From positions 1 to 20,139 of IMG/VR virus record IMGVR_UViG_3300048928_000664: DNA of 20,139 nt. The stretch is one strand, 5' to 3'. Below, in pieces: positions 7,770 through 15,085 of this stretch; position 1 is the first letter of the stretch; the number at the start of each line of letters is the position of its first letter. The notes under the pieces were generated by a model. The model was not told the DNA's origin. It made no database searches and was given only the letters and a program-made list of their open reading frames with translations. The position numbers and the translations under genes were made by a program. This DNA is from a virus.

Positions 7770-8064
7770 AGGACCACGACCAATCGCGGTAATCGTTGAC
7801 GATGTGATCCAGACCAAACGGCAGCGTCGCGGCGGACACGCCAACCAGCGTCGCCTCGCGGTTGGCGTAATAGTGGGCTGTCAGAACCAAGACCGCTTGG
7901 TCGAGCGCCGGTGGCACGCCGTCCGGGTATCGTTCCGAGATTTTGTAGCCAAGCTGGCGTTCCAGCCAGTCCTGCGCGGCCAAAAGCAGCCGCGTCACAA
8001 GCGCATCGTCGTCCGACGTGGTCAGATTCAATTGCTGCTTCGCGGTACTGAGATCAACGGCCAT
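7762..8064 (-). CDS. head-tail connector protein (HK97 gp6-like)
   Basis: A 100-residue helical adaptor that docks below the portal ring. The N-terminus (LSTAKQQLNLTTSDDDALV), the A-A-Q-D-W-L-E-R-Q-L-G segment near residues 29-39, P-P-A-L-D-Q-A-V-L-V-L-T-A-H-Y-Y-A-N-R-E near 51-70 and the D-Y-R-D-W end are characteristic of gp6-like connectors. Length is normal. It is separated from the upstream HNH gene by 65 bases and overlaps the DUF3168 gene downstream. Confidence 0.9.
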   Translation of the reverse strand: MAVDLSTAKQQLNLTTSDDDALVTRLLLAAQDWLERQLGYKISERYPDGVPPALDQAVLVLTAHYYANREATLVGVSAATLPFGLDHIVNDYRDWSWSCE

Positions 8065-8129
8065 GGCTCAAAATCTCCAATTCGGTTGTCTCTTGCGTTG
8101 TGGGGGATGTATGGTCAGAAGGCATTTGC

Positions 8130-8486
8130 TTAAACATCTGACCCACCCCCGGGTATATCGTTCGCTCTGTCGAGGGCGTTGCAGCGCTGACACGACGGTC
8201 GCCAGTTGCTCCGCACTAAGCGGAGGTGAGGCGCCCTGCGGATGGAGAAGATGTGGGCCACAAGCGCAGCAGGTGCACCACAACGACAGCGTTCATTGCC
8301 AGGTTCAGCGAGATAGGCTTTGCTGACACGCTGCCACTCAGCATCATAACCACGCTCGCCAGACGATGGCCGCCTCGCATCGTTGGCACGATAGATGGCG
8401 CGCTTTTCTACGATTACATGTTGACACCGCTCGCCTGAGGCGACGCGACATCCGCATGATAGAATTCGGGCTGGCTTCATTGGCAT
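8130..8486 (-). CDS. phage HNH endonuclease (H-N-N variant)
   Basis: A 118-residue phage HNH nuclease. HNH enzymes of this kind often assist terminase in cutting packaged DNA. The family core is visible from residue 39: R-R-P-S-S, R-G-Y-D-A-E-W, C67-R-C69-G, then V-A-H78-I, S-N94-W and C99-x-x-C102-N103. The usual D-H-I has become A-H-I, and the last His of the motif is Asn (an H-N-N form, known among active members). An N-terminal extension carries C11, C13 and C21 and may bind metal. The ATG at 8486 has AGGA upstream. The gene is normally beside the terminase, but here four genes lie between. Confidence 0.8.
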   Translation of the reverse strand: MPMKPARILSCGCRVASGERCQHVIVEKRAIYRANDARRPSSGERGYDAEWQRVSKAYLAEPGNERCRCGAPAALVAHIFSIRRAPHLRLVRSNWRPSCQRCNALDRANDIPGGGSDV

Positions 8487-8503
8487 GGTGTGGTCCTGGA
8501 AGA

Positions 8504-8534
8504 CGCTGACTGCAGTACATCCGTGCAGTCAGCG
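8504..8534. repeat. 11-bp perfect inverted repeat (hairpin)
   Basis: CGCTGACTGCA at 8504-8514 and its exact reverse complement at 8524-8534 are separated by nine bases. It sits in the 63-base gap between the probable decoration gene and the HNH gene. No T-run follows on either strand, so it is not a standard intrinsic terminator. It could be an RNA processing or stability element, a Rho-linked terminator, or a protein-binding site. Confidence 0.75.
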
Positions 8535-8549
8535 CATCCTTCAGTCCGC

Positions 8550-8936
8550 TTACGCTACGGGAGCGAGGGCGGGATGACCCAGGACGAACACGGCACCGGC
8601 AGCGATCGATGTGCCGGACTGCTTGGTGATCACCGCGCGGATGTAGCGGCGCTTGCCGATGTAGCCCTGTCGATAGACCGACGATGCGGCGAGGCCGGAG
8701 GGAAGCGATCCCAGCAGATCGGTGGCCGCAACGTCGGTGAAATCGCCGTCCGTCGTGGTGTTCGACTCCTGGATCCGGATGTCGTAGAGGCCAGCGGAGG
8801 CGATGGCGCCGGTGCTGACCGCCATGAGCGCAGAACCGAAGCCCTGCAGGTCGACCGCGCCACCCTTGAGGGTTGCGGCCTGGATGTCAGGTGCCAACGA
8901 GGTGACGACCTTCGTATCGTGGTAGGTGTCTTTCAA
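8550..8936 (-). CDS. probable head decoration protein (conserved phage protein)
   Basis: A 128-residue protein directly downstream of the capsid gene. It contains L-Y-D-I-R-I-Q-E-S, D-G-D-F-T-D-V-A-A-T-D-L-L-G-S-L-P and Y-I-G-K-R-R-Y-I-R-A-V, ending in V-F-V-L-G-H-P. This combination recurs in small phage proteins found after HK97-type capsid genes, usually annotated as hypothetical. Beta-rich composition and location favour a capsid surface or decoration role. It is too small and wrongly placed to be an obvious major tail protein, although that cannot be fully excluded. Confidence 0.6.
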   Translation of the reverse strand: MKDTYHDTKVVTSLAPDIQAATLKGGAVDLQGFGSALMAVSTGAIASAGLYDIRIQESNTTTDGDFTDVAATDLLGSLPSGLAASSVYRQGYIGKRRYIRAVITKQSGTSIAAGAVFVLGHPALAPVA

Positions 8937-8971
8937 CTGCGTGATCCTTGTGGTTTGAGGGAGGAAGTGGC

Positions 8972-10162
8972 TTACGAAGCCACGACCTTCAGGAACTTGA
9001 TGGCGTTGAAGTCGCCCGCGCCGCCGCCAACACGCTTGTACGTGTCGAACAGAACGCGGCCCTTCTGGGTGATGGCGTCGCGTTCGACGCGGATGCCCTG
9101 ACGATCGACGATGACGTAGCCTTGCTTGAAGTCGCCGAAGGCCACGGGCAGCGTGCCGGCGCCGATGTCGTCGAACTCATCATCGATCTCGACCTGATAA
9201 CCGAGCAGCGGGTGCTCGATGCCTTCGATCAGGTTGCCAGTCGGTGCCCAGAGAAACCGGCCATTGCCGTCGACCACGGTGCGCAGGCGCACTGCCGTGT
9301 TGCTGTTCATCACGAAGCGGGCGTTGCCCTTGTAGGGACGGCGCAGGGACGAGACGAGCTTGACCAGTGCGGTGATCAACTGAGCGTCGGTCGGAGCCGA
9401 TGCGTGGCCCGCAGCGGTGTACTGGAACTTGCCCCACGCGCGGGTGAAGTCCTTCTCGCTGGTGTTGTCGTAGGTTAGGAGACCGCGGGGGAAACCATTC
9501 GACCCGTCGTAGCGCAGGAAGTCCTCACCTTCGGTCTCGGCGAAATCCTGGGTCACATTGGCGATCAGCCACGAAGCGATGTCGACAGCGGCATCGTCCA
9601 GCAGATGGCGGGTCGCCGCCGGCGCGGCGTAATATTCGCCGACGCCATAGGCCTGCTTGATCAGTTCCGGACGTGCGGTATCCTGCGGGCGATCGTCACG
9701 CTCGACGACACGTTGCGCGCCACGCTTGCCGAGCGAATAGAAGCGTTCGTAGGAACTGGTGCCGATCGTGACGACTTCGGCCAGGCTGCGCATCGGTGAC
9801 AGGTCGGCCATCAGCGTGCGAATGCGCAGATCGACGGTCGGCAGGACCAGCCAGCCGCCTTCCACATTGTTGTCCGACGCCGCGGCCTTCATTTCCAGGT
9901 CGCTGCCGGTGCGCGCGAACGACGCGAGGGCCTTGGTTTCGAGTTCGGCCTGTTCGTCCGAAGTCTTGGCACCGGCGCCGGGACGATTGGACTTGGCTTC
10001 GATCGCGGTCAGGCGCTTCAGCAGATCGGGATCGGTGCCCTTGGTCTCGATGGCCTTCAGGCGATCGTCCACGGTCTTGGACAAATCGTCGAGCGCCTTG
10101 GTCACGAGGGCGGCCGGATCGAGGTTGTCGTCTTTGAATTCGAGCGGGGAGAGATGCTTCAT
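8972..10162 (-). CDS. major capsid protein (HK97 family)
   Basis: A 396-residue HK97-fold capsid protein. Residues 1 to about 95 form a helical, coiled-coil-like delta/scaffold region (LDDLSKTVDDRLKAIE) that the adjacent protease should remove. The mature part begins near G-G-W-L-V-L-P-T (102-109), with S-P-M-R-S-L-A-E-V-V-T as the following strand, the D-A-A-V-D-I-A-S-W-L helix, G-E-D-F-L-R-Y-D-G-S-N-G-F-P-R-G-L-L, F-V-M-N-S-N-T-A and L-L-G-Y-Q-V-E-I-D-D-E-F. The ATG at 10162 is chosen over 10219 because AAGGA precedes it by eight bases and it follows the protease stop (10167). Confidence 0.95.
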   Translation of the reverse strand: MKHLSPLEFKDDNLDPAALVTKALDDLSKTVDDRLKAIETKGTDPDLLKRLTAIEAKSNRPGAGAKTSDEQAELETKALASFARTGSDLEMKAAASDNNVEGGWLVLPTVDLRIRTLMADLSPMRSLAEVVTIGTSSYERFYSLGKRGAQRVVERDDRPQDTARPELIKQAYGVGEYYAAPAATRHLLDDAAVDIASWLIANVTQDFAETEGEDFLRYDGSNGFPRGLLTYDNTSEKDFTRAWGKFQYTAAGHASAPTDAQLITALVKLVSSLRRPYKGNARFVMNSNTAVRLRTVVDGNGRFLWAPTGNLIEGIEHPLLGYQVEIDDEFDDIGAGTLPVAFGDFKQGYVIVDRQGIRVERDAITQKGRVLFDTYKRVGGGAGDFNAIKFLKVVAS

Positions 10163-10166
10163 ATGG

Positions 10167-10667
10167 TCAGTTCCTTGTGAGCGCGGCCGTCGCGCGGTGA
10201 ATGGCCTCGGCAAATGCAACGGCCTGGTCGAAGGATTTCGCGGACGTGACGCGTGCCCGCGGATGACTGGGATCTCGAACGAGGGAAATTTCCGCCAGAT
10301 CGAGCGCGGAGATAACGCGGTTGCGGCCCTGCCTCGTGGAGGCCTTGGTGCGAAAGCCGATGGACAGGCCGCTGACCAGTCCGCTTTTCAGCATGGCGCG
10401 CACGGAGCGCGCGCGGGGGTGGTCGAGGTGCAACTGGCCTTTGACGGACAGCCCTTCGGCCGTCTCCGTCGCCTCGGTCCAGGTGCCGACCAAATCCGCC
10501 GGGTTATGCTGAAACAAAATCGGCAGATCGGGATGGATGTCGCCGAATGCGCCCTTCGTGATGATGTCACCCACGCTGTCGGCGGATCCGAACGGCCACG
10601 CGTTTCCGGTGATCTCACCATCATCGGTGACGTTGAGGGCGGCCTTAAGTTCAAGGTTGTCCATCAT
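10167..10667 (-). CDS. HK97-type prohead protease
   Basis: A 166-residue serine protease that matures the capsid by cutting scaffold and delta domains. The N-terminal D-G-E-I-T-G-N-A-W-P-F, D-I-I-T-K-G-A-F and I-L-F-Q-H54-N-P motifs, then S-G-L-V-S-G-L-S102-I-G-F and L-A-E-I-S-L-V-R-D-P, are the standard family signature. H54 and S102 are the likely catalytic pair. The ATG at 10667 overlaps the stop of the gene upstream (ATGA, 10664-10667). The capsid ATG follows four bases beyond its stop. Confidence 0.9.
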   Translation of the reverse strand: MMDNLELKAALNVTDDGEITGNAWPFGSADSVGDIITKGAFGDIHPDLPILFQHNPADLVGTWTEATETAEGLSVKGQLHLDHPRARSVRAMLKSGLVSGLSIGFRTKASTRQGRNRVISALDLAEISLVRDPSHPRARVTSAKSFDQAVAFAEAIHRATAALTRN

Positions 10668-11065
10668 TCGTCGACCAATGGGGTGCGGAGAAGATACGGG
10701 GTGCGATCGGCGGCGAAGCGGTCGGCCTGCTCGCGCAGGAAAGTCATGTCGGTGAACATCTTCACCACTGCGCTGAACGTGAACGGTAGATCGGCGCCGG
10801 CCTTTTTGACGCGCCAGGCAACCACGCAGCGCGCTAGGCGCTCGATGGCCAGTTTGTCGTAATCTTGCGCGGGCGGTGCCGAGCGCCACGCTTGCAGTTC
10901 GTCCTGCATTGTCAGGCGTGCGCGGCGCGCGGTGTCAGAGTCAGGTCCGGCAATCGTCAGCACGATGTCGGGCATCGCTTCGCCAGTGACGGGATGCTTC
11001 GCGACCATTTCGGCACCGCGGTCCTGGTAGGCGATCAGGTCGTCGAGGTGCGCGAGATCGCTCAT
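10664..11065 (-). CDS. conserved phage protein between portal and protease
   Basis: A 133-residue protein overlapped at both ends by ATGA couplings with portal and protease genes. Motifs include H-P-V-T-G-E-A-M-P-D-I-V-L-T-I-A-G-P-D-S-D-T near residues 24-45, I-E-R-L-A-R-C-V-V-A-W near 74-84, L-P-F-T-F-S-A-V near 93-100 and F-L-R-E-Q-A-D-R-F-A-A-D-R near 109-121. This pattern recurs in small phage proteins that are often called structural or tail-chaperone-like, usually located in the tail module. I cannot fix a function; the location between portal and protease suggests a head assembly role or a displaced tail chaperone. Confidence 0.55.
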   Translation of the reverse strand: MSDLAHLDDLIAYQDRGAEMVAKHPVTGEAMPDIVLTIAGPDSDTARRARLTMQDELQAWRSAPPAQDYDKLAIERLARCVVAWRVKKAGADLPFTFSAVVKMFTDMTFLREQADRFAADRTPYLLRTPLVDE

Positions 11066-12222
11066 GCCGGCTCCGTGTTTGCCGGGGCGATGCTAATGTT
11101 GCGGTTACCGTAGGTCTCGCCGCCGGTGTAGGGCTGCAGGCCAATCCACTCCCGCCCGGTGTTCGGGTTGATCGTTTCGGATGCGATTAGGCTGTTGATT
11201 GCGACTGCGCGGTCTTTCAACGAGGCGCGCGTCAAGTCATCGCGGTCGAACACAATTCGATATTTCGCGCGATCTTCCGGCGACAGCAGCGCGCGGCGAA
11301 GGGCAGCCTCCAGCGCGCGCAGGTGCGGCTCCAGGCTATAGGACAGGAATTCCTGACCCTGCTGCTCACCGTTGTTGTACGTGACGCGGCCCAGGTCGTA
11401 GACCATTCCCGGGCCGATCCGGAAGTGTCGGCAGATTTCGAGCACCTGGAAGCTGCGGTTCTCGATAAACTGCGCGTCGGTGCTGTTAAGCGTGTAGCCG
11501 GTAAACTTCGCACCACCCCAGAGCAGCGCGGTCCGGCCGGCGTTGTCGGAGCCTTCGTGAGCCTTGCGCCAACTGGCCCCCATCTTTTTGAGGCTCTCGT
11601 CACCAATCTGACCGGGGAACTCGATCACACCGCCGGGACGCGCGCCCTTGCGAAATAGTTGCAGGGCATGGTTTTCGAGATGCCATGCGGTCGAGATGGC
11701 TTTCAGCGCCATCGTCAACGGGCTGCGATCGAATGCGGAACGCAGGTGGATGACATCCGCAGAGTCGAGCGGGCGATCGCCGAGTTTGTAGGATGGCTCA
11801 CCGGTTTCGTCGTATTCGACGCTGATAACGCCGGGCGCGTAAATGAGGATTTCGACGACGTCCCCATCGACACGGTTAACCCATGCCATGCTGCCGGCAT
11901 CTTCGGTGAGCAGTCGAAATATCAGGGTGCGAACAAATTCGTAGGCGCTCGTCCAGGCGTTGACGTGATCCTGAAGCAGCTTCGAGATGGGATGGTCCGG
12001 CGCATCGAGTTCGCTGCCGTCTGCCTTGATCTCGACGACCTTGATGTCGAGCGTCGCGCACGCGTCGGTGATCGCGGCGATTGAGGACTTGACGACGGAC
12101 ACTTCCATCGCCTGCGCTTTGGTGATCAGACCGGCTTGCCCGGAACCGAGCAGCGCGAGGATTTCATCGTCGGTCTGCGGGACGGCTTTGGTTTCGAAGA
12201 AGCGGAACGGGCCAAGTTTCAT
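11062..12222 (-). CDS. phage portal protein (HK97 family)
   Basis: A 386-residue portal that forms the dodecameric DNA gate of the capsid. HK97-type landmarks are P-I-S-K-L-L-Q-D-H-V-N near residues 76-87, Y-E-F-V-R-T-L-I-F-R-L-L, V-I-H-L-R-S, F-R-K-G-A-R-P-G-G-V-I-E-F, and F-R-I-G-P-G-M-V followed by Y-N-N-G-E-Q-Q-G-Q-E-F. It is the first gene of the leftward structural operon, yet no terminase lies upstream. The ATG at 12222 lacks a clear ribosome site, which is odd for a leading gene. It overlaps the next gene by ATGA. Confidence 0.92.
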   Translation of the reverse strand: MKLGPFRFFETKAVPQTDDEILALLGSGQAGLITKAQAMEVSVVKSSIAAITDACATLDIKVVEIKADGSELDAPDHPISKLLQDHVNAWTSAYEFVRTLIFRLLTEDAGSMAWVNRVDGDVVEILIYAPGVISVEYDETGEPSYKLGDRPLDSADVIHLRSAFDRSPLTMALKAISTAWHLENHALQLFRKGARPGGVIEFPGQIGDESLKKMGASWRKAHEGSDNAGRTALLWGGAKFTGYTLNSTDAQFIENRSFQVLEICRHFRIGPGMVYDLGRVTYNNGEQQGQEFLSYSLEPHLRALEAALRRALLSPEDRAKYRIVFDRDDLTRASLKDRAVAINSLIASETINPNTGREWIGLQPYTGGETYGNRNISIAPANTEPA

Positions 12223-12251
12223 TCACGCTATATGCGCACAGGATGGACCAG

Positions 12252-12280
12252 TTGAGTAGTAAGCTACCCTTCGCTACTGT
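12252..12280 (+). promoter_or_regulatory. candidate sigma70-like promoter for the 12311 gene
   Basis: TTGAGT (12252-12257), a 17-base spacer and TACTGT (12275-12280) read rightward. The predicted start, near 12287, is about 24 bases before the ATG of the rightward small gene. The match is moderate. Confidence 0.35.
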
Positions 12281-12310
12281 TGGCTAGTCTTGGCTCGATT
12301 GGGGAAAAAT

Positions 12311-12583
12311 ATGGTTCACCATATGACAGCGGTCGCTCTAAACAAAAGAGCGCGAGCGGCTTCGGCTGCGATGAAAGATTGTGCGGGCCGCTTAGGAGCC
12401 GCGATCGCGGCCCAATGTCCCCGGCCACCTAAGACGGGCAATTGGTGGACGCGCCCTCCGCCGAGTACAGAGGACGTCGTTGTTCCAGAAGTCAAGTTCT
12501 CACGAGATGAGATTGAAACGATCATAGGACAGCTACATCACTACGCAAACGAGATCGACGAAAAGTCATGGGTGGTCAAGTAG
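12311..12583 (+). CDS. small rightward hypothetical protein (moron-like)
   Basis: A 90-residue protein between two leftward operons. The ATG at 12311 follows GGGG by six bases; an upstream TTG at 12290 would add seven residues. The first half is basic and Ala-rich, followed by a Pro/Trp patch (PPKTGNWWTRPPP) and an acidic helix (FSRDEIETIIGQLHHYANEID). I do not recognise the family. A promoter-like sequence precedes it, and its end overlaps the leftward HTH gene by eight bases. A self-promoted accessory gene expressed in the lysogen fits the context, but a role is not visible. Confidence 0.5.
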   Translation: MVHHMTAVALNKRARAASAAMKDCAGRLGAAIAAQCPRPPKTGNWWTRPPPSTEDVVVPEVKFSRDEIETIIGQLHHYANEIDEKSWVVK

Positions 12584-12785
12584 GCTTCACGGTCAACCAC
12601 CGCACGAACGCTGATTTCAGCACGAAGTAGCGGAAGCCATCGGGCTGGGTGATCGGACAGTCGGGAAGCTTGGCCCATTCATAGATCAGGTCGGGCGACA
12701 CGCGCGCAATCCTTGCGATGTTCTTCGCTCCCCATGTCGCTTCTTCGCGAAGGTTCAATTCGTTGATCTTGATCTCGTCAATCAT
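12576..12785 (-). CDS. small HTH DNA-binding protein
   Basis: A 69-residue protein with one helix-turn-helix: E-A-T-W-G-A-K-N-I-A-R-I-A-R-V-S-P-D-L-I-Y-E-W, then a wing (CPITQPDGFRYFVLKSAFVRWL). The layout (G-A-x-x-I-A, V-S, Y, wing, final helix with W) matches phage AlpA/excisionase-like regulators and small terminase-like HTHs. The ATG at 12785 has AAGGA eight bases upstream. It is the last gene of the replication operon, separated from the replication gene by the repeat array. Likely a DNA-binding regulator; its target is unknown. Confidence 0.65.
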   Translation of the reverse strand: MIDEIKINELNLREEATWGAKNIARIARVSPDLIYEWAKLPDCPITQPDGFRYFVLKSAFVRWLTVKPT

Positions 12786-12867
12786 GCATCATTCCTTGGT
12801 TGCGAATACGTGTTGAATCTGACTTCTTGCTAGTGCAGCGCCGCCCAAAGGCGGGCGCCTGCGCCAT

Positions 12868-12883
12868 GGGGGGGTATGGGGGG
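12868..12883 (+). other. two G-runs (G7-TAT-G6)
   Basis: Seven G at 12868-12874 and six G at 12878-12883, separated by TAT and followed by TGG, lie in the gap between the repeat array and the small HTH gene. The rightward strand might form a quadruplex, or the leftward RNA would carry a C-rich (Rho-type) stretch. Function unknown. Confidence 0.4.
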
Positions 12884-12898
12884 TGGCGCACACACCCC

Positions 12899-12992
12899 GC
12901 TGGCAGGCGTTGGCAGGCCGTTGGCAGTCGTTGGCACCCCCGTTTTTCATACCGTTGGCACCCCGATGGCAGGCGTTAGCAGGGCGTTGGCA
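12899..12992 (+). repeat. helically phased TTGGCA repeat array (iteron-like)
   Basis: Eight 7-base units close to GTTGGCA begin at 12899, 12909, 12920, 12930, 12954, 12965, 12975 and 12986. The spacings are 10, 11, 10, 24, 11, 10 and 11 bases, i.e. one DNA turn with a central break. Five units are exact GTTGGCA; the others are GCTGGCA, GATGGCA and GTTAGCA. Four units lie beyond the stop of the replication gene and four inside its last codons, so it is not just a protein repeat. It resembles a replication origin or a cooperative protein-binding array. Confidence 0.65.
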
Positions 12993-15061
12993 GGCGACGC
13001 CGCTGCGACATAGAGGCGATACATCTTCTTGGACGGCGCACCATGCGGGGCATTTTCAATCTTCCCGCTGGCAAGCAAACGCTCCATCGCATCCTTGAGC
13101 GCTCGCTTGCTGACACCCTGCAAAGCCGCATCCCTCTGGAAGATGAAAGGCGCGTAGCTCTTGCCCTCGCTAGTGCTGACGTGTCGGTTCTGGTCGAGGT
13201 ATTTGCGCAGCAATTCGAGGAACACGCGGTCAGCCTTAGCGGAAGTCGCCATAGGATCGCCGCTGCCTGCCGTGACATGATCTGGCGCGAATACGCCGCT
13301 GCGGTAGCGAACCACGATTTCATCGCCGACCCTGCCATAGTTGGATTTCATCGAGCGCAGCACGCGCGCGTCGGGGTCCGGCTCGCTGTTGTCCTCGGCG
13401 CGGATACGATCGAAATAGAGCCGCGACCGCACCGAGTTGCTCCAACCGGTGCTGCCGCTGGACCCGGTACCCTTCGCCATACCTGCCACGCTGGGATGCG
13501 CCAGCAGCAAAACGGTGCTGTCGTATTTAAGCGCCCAGCCGCGCATCAGGCCAATGAACTGGCGCGCCTGCGACCGGTCGACCTCGTTGCCGCCGAACAG
13601 GTCGGCCAGCGTGTCCAGCACGACCAGCTTGGGCCGTAGAGCCATCAATTGCTCCTCCAAGAGGGCAAACAGCGCTGTCGTCAGCAGAATGCCGCTGCGG
13701 CCGTCTGGGGCCGCCAGGATGGCGTCCTCGCCGGCGAGAGGGAGGATGTGCAGGTCGCCGATCGCGCTCAACGGGACGCTGTTCTCCCGCGCCACGTCGG
13801 CAAGGCGCATGTGCACCTCCTGTTTTGAATCCTCGGCGGTGACGAACAGGCAGACGCCCTGCTCGACCATGCGCCCGAGCCAAGGACGCCCGATGGCCGT
13901 CGAGACCAGGAGTTGGAGCGCCAATAATGACTTGCCGACACCGCCGTCGCCGTACAGCAGCGACACGGTCTCGCCCGGCAGCCAGTCGCGCACGTGCCAT
14001 TTACGGACAGGGGTCGGCAGGCCATGCAGCGACGCGGCCGTGAACATCGCGAGCGCCCGCGGCTCGGCTTCGTCCTCGATCTCACACGGACCGGGTATCG
14101 GCATCCCTGCGGGGAGCGGCCCGGTCGGAGCTAAAGGGGGCGATAGGATGTCATCGGCAAAGATGCCGTCGAACATGTGGTCACGGCGCCACTGGCGATA
14201 TCCGCGATCATTCGATTCACCTATCATGGTCGCGCAGGTTGAAGGATTCGTCGTGTTGGTCTCCTGGCGCGCCCAGACACCATCCAGGCGTTTCTGATCA
14301 TCGGCGTAGCTTATTCGCTCCGCGAGAGACCAGCCGTCATCGCCGAAGCCGTGCCGGATCGCCCGTACCGATTTGACCCACGTTTCCTCCTCGTCGAAGT
14401 AACCTTGGTCGATCAGAAAATCGATGCGGCCGCTGATGTCTGCAAGATCGAACGACCCACTTCCAATGCTCGATTCGTGCGCAGTTGCGGTATCCGCCGG
14501 CGGCGAAAGTGCGCATGCGGCAATCAGGGCATCGGGTGCACTGTATGGTGCATTTTCCGAAAGGAGAGCGTAAGGGCCTGCCACGCCGCCGCGAGCGCCA
14601 TCGTAGTGCCCACCTGGCGCCACGACGTAGCCGTTTGCCGCTCTTGTCTCGACGATGGCATTCCGGCTGCCCTCGGTCCGCTTGACCAATTTCCGCTGCG
14701 ACAGCGCCTGCGGGTCGACACTGGCCGGCAACGTAAAATATATGTGCCAGCCAAGACTGCATGTTTGCACATGAGCCGGATAATCGGCGGGGTCTAGACC
14801 ATGGTCGGTGCACCAGCTACACCACAGCGCCCACGCCCGATCTCGACCTAATTCCTTCACATCAATGTCGACGACGATCAGTCGCGATTTCCCCGCGTTG
14901 ATCGCGAGGTTGTTACCTGTATCGGTCCAGGCCGTCCAGGCTGTTCGCTCGGTTGCAATATCGGTCGTCCATTCCCAATCCTTAAACGGATCCTTAGTGC
15001 CAGGACGAAGCGGAAATAGCGCAAAGCCGTGCCGCTCGGCGTACTCGAAAAATTCTGTCAT
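12947..15061 (-). CDS. replication protein: primase-polymerase fused to RecA-like helicase
   Basis: A 704-residue replication protein. The N-terminal prim-pol domain (about 1-190) has L-F-P-L-R-P-G-T-K-D-P, a metal-binding D65-I-D67 after V-V, L-G-W-H106-I-Y-F and Y-V-V-A-P-G-G. A linker domain (about 205-300) has W-V-K-S-V-R-A-I-R-H-G-F, as in primase C-terminal regions. The RepA/AAA_25-like ATPase has Walker A GDGGVGKS (371-378), Walker B LVVLD (479-483) and L-L-L-A-H-P-S (518-524). The C-terminus looks like a winged helix. It should prime and unwind phage DNA. The ATG at 15061 has a GGGGG ribosome site. The last 15 codons overlap the repeat array. Confidence 0.9.
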   Translation of the reverse strand: MTEFFEYAERHGFALFPLRPGTKDPFKDWEWTTDIATERTAWTAWTDTGNNLAINAGKSRLIVVDIDVKELGRDRAWALWCSWCTDHGLDPADYPAHVQTCSLGWHIYFTLPASVDPQALSQRKLVKRTEGSRNAIVETRAANGYVVAPGGHYDGARGGVAGPYALLSENAPYSAPDALIAACALSPPADTATAHESSIGSGSFDLADISGRIDFLIDQGYFDEEETWVKSVRAIRHGFGDDGWSLAERISYADDQKRLDGVWARQETNTTNPSTCATMIGESNDRGYRQWRRDHMFDGIFADDILSPPLAPTGPLPAGMPIPGPCEIEDEAEPRALAMFTAASLHGLPTPVRKWHVRDWLPGETVSLLYGDGGVGKSLLALQLLVSTAIGRPWLGRMVEQGVCLFVTAEDSKQEVHMRLADVARENSVPLSAIGDLHILPLAGEDAILAAPDGRSGILLTTALFALLEEQLMALRPKLVVLDTLADLFGGNEVDRSQARQFIGLMRGWALKYDSTVLLLAHPSVAGMAKGTGSSGSTGWSNSVRSRLYFDRIRAEDNSEPDPDARVLRSMKSNYGRVGDEIVVRYRSGVFAPDHVTAGSGDPMATSAKADRVFLELLRKYLDQNRHVSTSEGKSYAPFIFQRDAALQGVSKRALKDAMERLLASGKIENAPHGAPSKKMYRLYVAAASPANALLTPAIGVPTV

Positions 15062-15085
15062 TGATCCCCCGCTGCATCCGCAGCT

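Noticed and set aside
9759-10862. 367-residue rightward frame
   Set aside because: Antisense to capsid and protease genes, whose motifs are unambiguous; composition is shadow-like.
12899-12992. CRISPR array
   Set aside because: Units are only about 7 bases at 10-11-base spacing; there are no unique spacers of 30 bases and no cas genes.
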